Source: Promethearchaeota archaeon (GTDB lineage: Archaea; Asgardarchaeota; Lokiarchaeia; Sigyniarchaeales; SOKP01). Taken from it: DNA of 19,054 nucleotides. Where the stretch lies: contig JAHLWE010000175.1 of the NCBI GenBank assembly GCA_019058135.1, positions 1 through 19,054 of the forward strand, in the 5' to 3' direction. The position numbers were made by a program, and so were the translations under genes. Below, piece by piece: positions 13,958-19,054 of the stretch; within the stretch, counting starts at the first letter, position 1; each line of letters starts with the position of its first letter. The notes below the pieces were generated by a model. That model made no database searches, had not been told where the DNA came from, and was given only the letters and a program-made list of their open reading frames with translations.

Positions 13958-14905
13958 ATGGACCTTCAGGATTCCAATTCTTCTGTTAATATAGCCATTG
14001 ATAAAGTAGGCATTGTAGGATTAACAAAAAAGATTGATATTGTAAGAGATAATTATAAGTACTCCTTTTATCCAAAAATATCGGCTCTCATCAGTCTTCC
14101 GGCTAAACAAAGAGGTATACATATGAGTAGAACATCTGAAACAATTGAAGAAGTAATCAATGAAGTAATTTTTAAACCTACGCCAACTATTGAAGTGATT
14201 GCTGATCGAATTATGAAAAGACTCTTAGAAAAGCATAAATATACTGAAAAAATTCATGTAGAACTAGAGGGGGATGTCGTAATTCAAGTTAGAGAGTCTG
14301 AGAATAGTAATATACAAAAATCTTATTCCATAAAAACTATTGCAATTGCTAATAAAATAAATAAAGACAAGATTAAGTTCAAATATTATATTAGTGCAAG
14401 TGCTATTGGTTTATTGGTTTGTGCGTGTGCGAAAGAGATGAGTAAAGAATATTCTGAAGATATCATTAATGCAAGAAAAGACATCAATATCTCTAAAGAA
14501 GATCTATCAACATTACTTAACATTATACCACTTGCTTCCCATAATCAAAGAGCAAAAGGAACAATTACTGTTGAAATTGAAAATGTAGAAACAAATTCTA
14601 TTGACATAATAGATTTGGTGAATATTATTGAGAATTCTATGAGTGGAAAAGTGAGTTCTGTATTAAAAAGACCACAAGAAGCTGAATTAGTTCGATCCGC
14701 TCATCTTAATCCATTATTTGCCGAGGACGCGGTCAGAGAAATGGCTAAAAATTTTAATAAAAAAGAGTTTTCAAATTTAAAAGATGAATCTAGAGTAAAA
14801 TTTGAAATTACTAGTTTTGAAAGCATTCACTCCTATGATGTTTTTGCTGAACTGAATACAACAATAGGAGAACTAAAAAAAATCATTAAAGGTATGAAAA
14901 AATAG
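13958..14905 (+). CDS. mptA: GTP cyclohydrolase MptA (type IB, methanopterin pathway)
   Basis: MptA is the Fe(II)-dependent GTP cyclohydrolase that opens GTP to 7,8-dihydroneopterin 2',3'-cyclic phosphate, the first step to tetrahydromethanopterin. The 315 residues match the known archaeal length. Motifs: DLQDSNSS, VGIVGLTKKI, AKQRGIHMSR (49-58), VCACA (154-158), ASHNQRAKGTI (193-203), SMSGKVSSVLKR (227-238), SAHLNPLFAEDAVREM (247-262) and ESIHSYDVFAELNTTI (288-303). Compared with the familiar TACPCAQ and ESIHRHDAFAERN forms, several normally invariant residues differ, including a His-to-Tyr change at 293. ATG at 13958 is chosen because it gives the family N-terminus; GTG at 13931 would add nine residues. 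It lies about 3 kb from the other methanopterin-related genes. Confidence 0.9.
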   Translation: MDLQDSNSSVNIAIDKVGIVGLTKKIDIVRDNYKYSFYPKISALISLPAKQRGIHMSRTSETIEEVINEVIFKPTPTIEVIADRIMKRLLEKHKYTEKIHVELEGDVVIQVRESENSNIQKSYSIKTIAIANKINKDKIKFKYYISASAIGLLVCACAKEMSKEYSEDIINARKDINISKEDLSTLLNIIPLASHNQRAKGTITVEIENVETNSIDIIDLVNIIENSMSGKVSSVLKRPQEAELVRSAHLNPLFAEDAVREMAKNFNKKEFSNLKDESRVKFEITSFESIHSYDVFAELNTTIGELKKIIKGMKK

Positions 14906-14938
14906 AGCCATTATTAAAAAATTAAAAAAAATTAATGT

Positions 14939-15889
14939 TTATTTAAATTCATAAAAATATCTACCATGCTTCTCTTTAAATGCTTCTGCTACTTCATCAA
15001 TTTCGGGTTGGATGAATTCATACCCATCTTTTAACGCTTCATATGTAACAGGAATCTCTCCTAATACTTCACCGTCTACTTGACAAAGGAAGGGTTCATC
15101 TTCAGGATTTAACATCTCTATTCTAACTTTCTTACTCTCAAACTCATATATATCAGGGCGCGGAATGTGCGAGGCTGAATACATCTTTTTAAAATTTCTT
15201 AATAGAACTAGTTTACTAAGATTACAAACATTGATATAGAATAGACCATCATTAACCCGAGCCTTCGCACACATATACATCCATCCACCATAGGATGGAC
15301 CGTTTCCAACTGCAATAAGGGTAGATTCACCCTCATATTTATCATTATCCATTATAACTTTGATTTCTCTGTTTTTCCAACGAATTAGTGTCTTTAACAC
15401 AGCAATTACATAATTCTTTTTTTTACTTTCATTAGCTCGCCTTGCAGTTTCAGCATCAAATCCCTGACTTCCGATTCCTATGAAGTAACGTTTAACTCCC
15501 TCATCAGTAATTGCCAAACCGATATCGGATTTTCCAGTATGGCCTTCAGCAATTATTTCACATGCTCTTTTTATATCTGGTGGGATTCCTATTGCTCCAG
15601 GAATATCATTTCCACTTCCCATAGGAATAAATCCGCATAAAGATCCTGTATTAGAAGTAATGACACCGTTGAAGACTTCATTACATGTTCCATCACCGCC
15701 TGCACCTATAACGCGGTAGCCATCTTTTGCCAATTGTGTAGCCAATTCTATTGCGTGCTCAGCATATTCAGATTCAAATAATTTATATGAAACACCTAAA
15801 TCATCGAGATATCGGCAAGCTTGATCAATATCTGCTTTTGATTTTCCACCCGCGCTAATTGGATTGTAAATTATTGCGTGGTCTGTCAT
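14939..15889 (-). CDS. Diacylglycerol kinase-family lipid kinase (YegS/DagK-like)
   Basis: The product is a 316-residue soluble, ATP-dependent lipid kinase. The N-terminal catalytic domain shows IIYNPISAGGKSKAD (6-20), the nucleotide loop GAGGDGTCNEVFNG (62-75) and PMGSGNDIPGAIG (89-101). The second beta-sandwich domain has NGPSYGGWMYMCAKARVNDG (196-215) and QVDGE (270-274), all family landmarks. In an archaeon with ether lipids the substrate may be a prenyl-glycerol, dolichol-like or imported lipid; this is not known. ATG at 15889 is chosen because AAGTGAT lies just upstream and the conserved strand starts six residues in. A TTG at 15913 would add eight unconserved residues. It converges with mptA (33 bases) and diverges from the nucleotidyltransferase gene. 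Confidence 0.9.
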   Translation of the reverse strand: MTDHAIIYNPISAGGKSKADIDQACRYLDDLGVSYKLFESEYAEHAIELATQLAKDGYRVIGAGGDGTCNEVFNGVITSNTGSLCGFIPMGSGNDIPGAIGIPPDIKRACEIIAEGHTGKSDIGLAITDEGVKRYFIGIGSQGFDAETARRANESKKKNYVIAVLKTLIRWKNREIKVIMDNDKYEGESTLIAVGNGPSYGGWMYMCAKARVNDGLFYINVCNLSKLVLLRNFKKMYSASHIPRPDIYEFESKKVRIEMLNPEDEPFLCQVDGEVLGEIPVTYEALKDGYEFIQPEIDEVAEAFKEKHGRYFYEFK

Positions 15890-15968
15890 TTTATCACTTT
15901 TTTTATTTATCAATAATTAAAAAAAAAAAATCTTAACAAATCATTTATTTATTAAATATGAGATTAAG

Positions 15969-15980
15969 CTATATAATAGT
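15969..15980 (+). promoter_or_regulatory. TATA box of the nucleotidyltransferase gene
   Basis: CTATATAATAGT is centred about 31 bases before the ATG at 16005, predicting a very short leader. GGTG at 15992-15995 overlaps the region where a ribosome binding site would lie. Confidence 0.35.
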
Positions 15981-16004
15981 TTTATTCAAGTGGTGTAAGT
16001 TAAT

Positions 16005-17054
16005 ATGACATCTATTGCTATTGAAGGGGATTTCATTGAAACTAAAAAAAAGGGTTTGATCTTTGATGTTAAAGGGTTGCTTCATCCTAAAGATAAAATT
16101 ATTTGTTTCTTAAGATATCATCCCGATTCAAATGGAGATAGATTAAGAAATAATACGAGATATTCAAAAATTTATGATTTAAAACAGAGATATGAGTTCT
16201 TGAAAAAAAATTATCCTGATTTTGTCTTTTATTCTAATCAAACAGATATGGAATTGCAAGGAGTAAATATTAAAAAAATTAAACAGATTTTTAAACCCAA
16301 AAATTGCTATAAGAAATTAAAAAAATCTGATAATCTAACGCAGAATCAACGAAAAGCTCTCGATTTTTGTGAAATTCTGATAAACAATACTCAATTAACA
16401 AGTGATGACATTGGTATTACTGGTTCTATTATGGTTGAATTAGATAAAGAAAATTCCGACATCGATGTGATTATCTATGGGACAAAAATTAGTAAAAGAA
16501 TACAAGAAAAATTAAAAAAGATTATAGAAAATGAAAAGATACCAATCCGAAAATATAACTTAGAAGAATTCAAAAAGCATTACGAATTTAGAGCGGGTAG
16601 TTCTGATATATCTTTTGAAAATTTTATGAGAAGTGAAAAAGAAAAATTACACCAAGGTAAATTCCAACAAACTGATTTCTTTATTAGATATATTAAGAGC
16701 CCTCAAGATTGGCCGGGAAAATTTTCTGATTACCTTTATAAAAATTATGGCAGAATAAAACTCAAAGCTGAAATTTTGGATTCTTCAGATTCAATTTTTA
16801 CACCATGTTCCTATAAAATTGAGCCTTTAAGATTATTAGAATTGGTCCCCTTTTCGAATGAAATTGAATTAAATCAAATTCATGAAATATGTTCATTTAG
16901 AGGTCGCTTTTGTGAGCAAGCTATAGATCAAGAGAAGGTATATATAGAGGGAAAACTCGAGAAAGTATTATCTAAGAAGAAAAATGAATATTTTCGAATC
17001 ATTCTAGGTGAATATAAGGAAGATAAAATGATGTGTTGCAATAACACAAACTAA
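16005..17054 (+). CDS. Predicted nucleotidyltransferase (COG1665-like)
   Basis: The protein has 349 residues and an archaeal COG1665-type layout. The N-terminal domain (about 1-75) contains FIETKKKGLIFDVKGLLHPK and IICFLRYHPDSNGDRLR, the family's hallmark. A polymerase-beta-type nucleotidyltransferase core follows, with GITGSIMVELDKENSDIDV (137-155), giving the GS loop and the DxD metal aspartates D152 and D154. The C-terminal ~100 residues, with RLLELVPFSNEIELNQ, CSFRGRFCEQA and VYIEGKLEKV, may be an OB-like RNA-binding module. The reaction is unknown; transfer of a nucleotide to RNA or protein is likely from the fold. The spacing GS...SDIDV matches active members. The C-terminal two cysteines (MMCCNNTN) are unusual. 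Confidence 0.85.
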   Translation: MTSIAIEGDFIETKKKGLIFDVKGLLHPKDKIICFLRYHPDSNGDRLRNNTRYSKIYDLKQRYEFLKKNYPDFVFYSNQTDMELQGVNIKKIKQIFKPKNCYKKLKKSDNLTQNQRKALDFCEILINNTQLTSDDIGITGSIMVELDKENSDIDVIIYGTKISKRIQEKLKKIIENEKIPIRKYNLEEFKKHYEFRAGSSDISFENFMRSEKEKLHQGKFQQTDFFIRYIKSPQDWPGKFSDYLYKNYGRIKLKAEILDSSDSIFTPCSYKIEPLRLLELVPFSNEIELNQIHEICSFRGRFCEQAIDQEKVYIEGKLEKVLSKKKNEYFRIILGEYKEDKMMCCNNTN

Positions 17055-17146
17055 TTTTTTTTTAATTCTTATTAAGATTTAAATTTACTATTGTTAATAT
17101 ATAATAGAGAGAAAAAGACATTTTGTAAGTATTGAAAATTATACAA

Positions 17147-17154
17147 TTATAAAT
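17147..17154 (+). promoter_or_regulatory. TATA box of the 7TM/longin-like gene
   Basis: TTATAAAT is centred 26-27 bases before the ATG at 17177, the exact archaeal TATA-to-start distance. This predicts a leaderless mRNA and favours that ATG over the TTG at 17165. A second candidate is TTAATATATAATA at 17094-17106. Confidence 0.45.
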
Positions 17155-17176
17155 TTACAGTTCATTGAAGTATAGT

Positions 17177-18235
17177 ATGGCATTAAATTACTCGCCAGAA
17201 TTTTATTGGTATCTCATAGGTGCAATATTTTGCATGATAGCCACTATCATAATTGTATGGAATATCTTTTCAAAAAAAAATAAGACCCACTTTTACTATT
17301 TTTTTTCAATATTAAGTATTTCCATTTTCTACTTTTTTACAAGTTTCTCATTCCTGTTTTTAAGTTTAGATTTATATCGAGCGAGTTGTTTCGCAGCTCC
17401 AATTAGTACAATCTTTTTATTTTTATTTATCGACTTTACATCTCGTGAATCAGTAAGTCCTATTAATATAGCATTAATAAGTCTTTTAAGTGGGATGGTA
17501 TTTATCTTAGTTTGGCAAGAGAATTCCATTATATTCTATGACGGATTCGGATATCCATCTATTAAAACATCGGGAATATTTGCGGTTGTTGGAAATTTAG
17601 TTTTATTGTTAAATGTGTTGTTCTATCTTTATTGGGCTTTAAGAATTTCAATAAAAGCACCCAAAAAGTTAAGAAAATCATCATTAACCTTTTTATTTGG
17701 TACGCTACTTTTATTAAGTGGTTTTTTTATTTGGAGTGCTAAATATCTATTAATGGCTCCAATTGGTATATTTTTTACTGGAATTGGTATGCTAATTTCA
17801 ATATTTGCATGGGTAAAAGAACCAAAAATCCTTTTTATATTACCATTTAAAGCCTATAGATTAATCGTTCTTCACGGGAAATCGGGTGTTCCATTGTTTA
17901 ATTACAATTGGGTGGAACATAACGTGGATGAAGATATTTACTCAGGCCTTCTACATGCACTAAATAATGCAATACAAATTCTAAAAAGGGGCTCAATAAA
18001 ATATATTTTATTAACAGAAGGAGTTTTAATTATTAAAAAATCGGAAAATTTTTTAGTTGGATTAATTACTGATAAAACATCAAAATTTTTGACTAATTGT
18101 ATCAATAATTTCACAGATTCATTTGAAAAAAAATATAATTCAGTTTTAAGTAATTGGAACCATCAAACTGATCAATTTACTTCAGCAAAGGAATTAATTG
18201 AAAGACATTTTGCAAATATTCCATCTCACTTATAA
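17177..18235 (+). CDS. Seven-transmembrane protein with C-terminal longin/roadblock-like domain
   Basis: The 352-residue product has two parts. Residues 1 to ~215 form seven hydrophobic spans resembling the 7TM sensor region found at the N-terminus of some histidine kinases; the spans include YLIGAIFCMIATIIIVW, FLFLFIDF, GNLVLLLNVLFYLYWAL and GIFFTGIGMLISIFAW. After the WVKEPKILFILPFKAYRL linker, residues ~220-352 read like a longin/roadblock-type alpha-beta domain. Strands LIVLHGKSGVPLFNYNWVEH are followed by a helix GLLHALNNAIQILKRG, strands YILLTEGVLIIKKSENFLVG and an end helix pair. No kinase domain is present. Longin and roadblock domains bind small GTPases or trafficking partners, so it may couple a membrane signal to such a system; this is inference. 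The ATG is chosen over TTG at 17165 on TATA spacing. Confidence 0.8.
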   Translation: MALNYSPEFYWYLIGAIFCMIATIIIVWNIFSKKNKTHFYYFFSILSISIFYFFTSFSFLFLSLDLYRASCFAAPISTIFLFLFIDFTSRESVSPINIALISLLSGMVFILVWQENSIIFYDGFGYPSIKTSGIFAVVGNLVLLLNVLFYLYWALRISIKAPKKLRKSSLTFLFGTLLLLSGFFIWSAKYLLMAPIGIFFTGIGMLISIFAWVKEPKILFILPFKAYRLIVLHGKSGVPLFNYNWVEHNVDEDIYSGLLHALNNAIQILKRGSIKYILLTEGVLIIKKSENFLVGLITDKTSKFLTNCINNFTDSFEKKYNSVLSNWNHQTDQFTSAKELIERHFANIPSHL

Positions 18236-18515
18236 TGTTTATTGCTTTTATAAAAGCTCAAGTTCTACCGATACTAAAGATATTAAAATTTGGTCATGGA
18301 AAAAATTAATTGAAAACATCTTAGAAGATTAAAAAAAAGAAGAAATCAATAAGCGATAAAAAATAATTAAAAAAACAAACTAACCATTTACCTCATCAGC
18401 CAAAATGGCATTTGTGAATACTCTACGCTTTATATTATCCACCGCATTTATATTTTAACTTCAATTTATTAATGTAGTTATCAAAATGATAATAATACAC
18501 AAAGTTAAATTGAAA

Positions 18516-18800
18516 TTAAGCAGTTTTAATATATTCTGCCTCCTCTAAAACTAACTGTTCCCCGATTGCCCCACAACTAATGCCCCCATTCTTGCTTAAT
18601 ACGGGGTCAGGAATAAATTTCTCTTGCTTGAGCAACCCGCTCACCGATACATGCTTGTCTAGCAGCTCTGATGACCAGGAATCAAGACCCTTAATGAATA
18701 TTACATGTTTATCTGTGGTGATTATCACGGCCCCACCTTTAGCATCCTTAGCAGTGCCGATTAAAGTTATTTTTTGACCTATTAACTTTTCAAGTTCCAT
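18516..18800 (-). CDS. Small OB-fold-like conserved protein
   Basis: The product has 94 residues. Alternating strands such as LIGQKITLIGTAKDAKGGAV, VIITTDKHVIFIKGL and KHVSVSGLLKQEKF suggest a five-stranded OB-like barrel. The pattern 'G..GxAxxAKGGAV....V.I.GL.xW...L.xxxVxVxGxL' recalls small uncharacterised proteins mostly seen in bacteria; I recall no proven function. The C-terminal GEQLVLEEAEYI is typical of that group. There is no signal peptide. AAGGTAATC ahead of the ATG could bind the ribosome, and CTATATAAA near 18866-18874 (minus strand) could be its TATA box. The coding sequence is markedly richer in GC than the flanks (45-48% in two 60-base lines I counted), which hints at transfer. 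Confidence 0.75.
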   Translation of the reverse strand: MELEKLIGQKITLIGTAKDAKGGAVIITTDKHVIFIKGLDSWSSELLDKHVSVSGLLKQEKFIPDPVLSKNGGISCGAIGEQLVLEEAEYIKTA

Positions 18801-18965
18801 TTTTGATTACCTTATTTCTCTACTTATTGAATAACACTCGATAATTTTGTAGCAATACTTAGAAATAATTTTTATATAGATTTATTTTTTAAATAAGAAG
18901 AAAAATCTAATAAAAAATATCATTTCTTAAGTATTAATTTATTGTTTTAACTGTTTATCAAAAAC

Positions 18966-18991
18966 TTATAAAAATTTATAAATTTTTATAA
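18966..18991. repeat. Perfect 26-bp AT-only palindrome
   Basis: The 26 bases read identically on both strands, with TTTATAAA at the centre (18975-18982) and TTATAAAAA arms. The centre lies 28 bases before an ATG at 19007, so it may act as a TATA box or an operator for a gene running off the right edge. It may instead be a regulator site or hairpin. Confidence 0.7.
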
Positions 18992-19006
18992 AAATCAAAA
19001 GAAAAG

Positions 19007-19054
19007 ATGGTTTCCTTCCCGTATTTATGTAAATCTGAAATCAAAAATCCATCG
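19007..19054 (+). CDS. Possible gene start, cut by the right edge
   Basis: An ATG at 19007 opens a frame (MVSFPYLCKSEIKNPS) that runs off the window. The TATA-like centre of the palindrome is 28 bases upstream, a standard archaeal distance for a leaderless message. Only 16 codons are visible, and a competing minus-strand frame (18976-19053) covers the same bases, so this is tentative. Confidence 0.25.
   Translation, partial: MVSFPYLCKSEIKNPS

Noticed and set aside
18236..18332. A 26-codon frame (KSSSSTDTKDIKIWSWKK... to a stop at 18330-18332) just after the 7TM/longin gene, in the +1 frame, as if a frameshift had cut off a tail.
   Set aside because: The 7TM protein already ends at a natural-looking helix (ERHFANIPSHL), there is no start codon for the tail, and the family I recall ends at this point. 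It is probably chance or a relic.

Overview
The window looks like a chromosomal segment from an AT-rich archaeon. The evidence is the block rpoE/RPB7, spt4, GTP-dependent dephospho-CoA kinase, rps24e, rps27ae, kae1 and bud32, together with tetrahydromethanopterin genes, TATA-box promoters and several probable leaderless starts. A Roadblock/LC7 protein and a 7TM protein ending in a longin/roadblock-like domain, plus the low GC, suggest an Asgard (Lokiarchaeia-like) genome. That placement is inference; no rRNA gene is present to confirm it. I saw no tRNA, rRNA, CRISPR array or insertion sequence.

Layout. 1-1330 (minus): an unrecognised 347-aa protein and a second gene cut by the left edge. 1512-1877 (minus): a Roadblock/LC7 protein. 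2134-7091 (plus): the conserved information-processing block. A 2-TM membrane protein is encoded on the opposite strand between the dephospho-CoA kinase gene and rps24e, and a VapBC toxin-antitoxin pair sits between the two KEOPS genes kae1 and bud32. 7399-10920 (plus): a ribbon-helix-helix regulator, then a tightly packed set of DUF1464 ASKHA protein, AfpA/DmrX-type flavoprotein and dihydropteroate synthase-like protein. 11225-13726 (minus): a GPH-family sugar transporter and a metal-dependent amidohydrolase. 13958-14905 (plus): MptA, the first enzyme of methanopterin synthesis. 14939-15889 (minus): a diacylglycerol-kinase-family lipid kinase. 16005-17054 (plus): a COG1665 nucleotidyltransferase. 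17177-18235 (plus): the 7TM/longin-like protein. 18516-18800 (minus): a small OB-like protein. An AT-only palindrome and an incomplete gene lie at the right edge.

How the genes fit together. The left half is core machinery: the RNA polymerase stalk and elongation factor, two ribosomal proteins, CoA synthesis and tRNA t6A modification. The middle is C1-carrier (methanopterin) metabolism: MptA makes the first pterin, and the DHPS-like and flavoprotein genes probably act later. They are separated by a sugar-uptake/amidohydrolase pair that looks accessory. The Roadblock and longin-like proteins hint at small-GTPase-linked signalling. The observations most worth a second look are the 7TM/longin fusion, the DUF1464-AfpA-DHPS-like set with repeated operator-like sites before its regulator, the vapBC pair splitting the KEOPS genes, and the altered active-site motifs in MptA.
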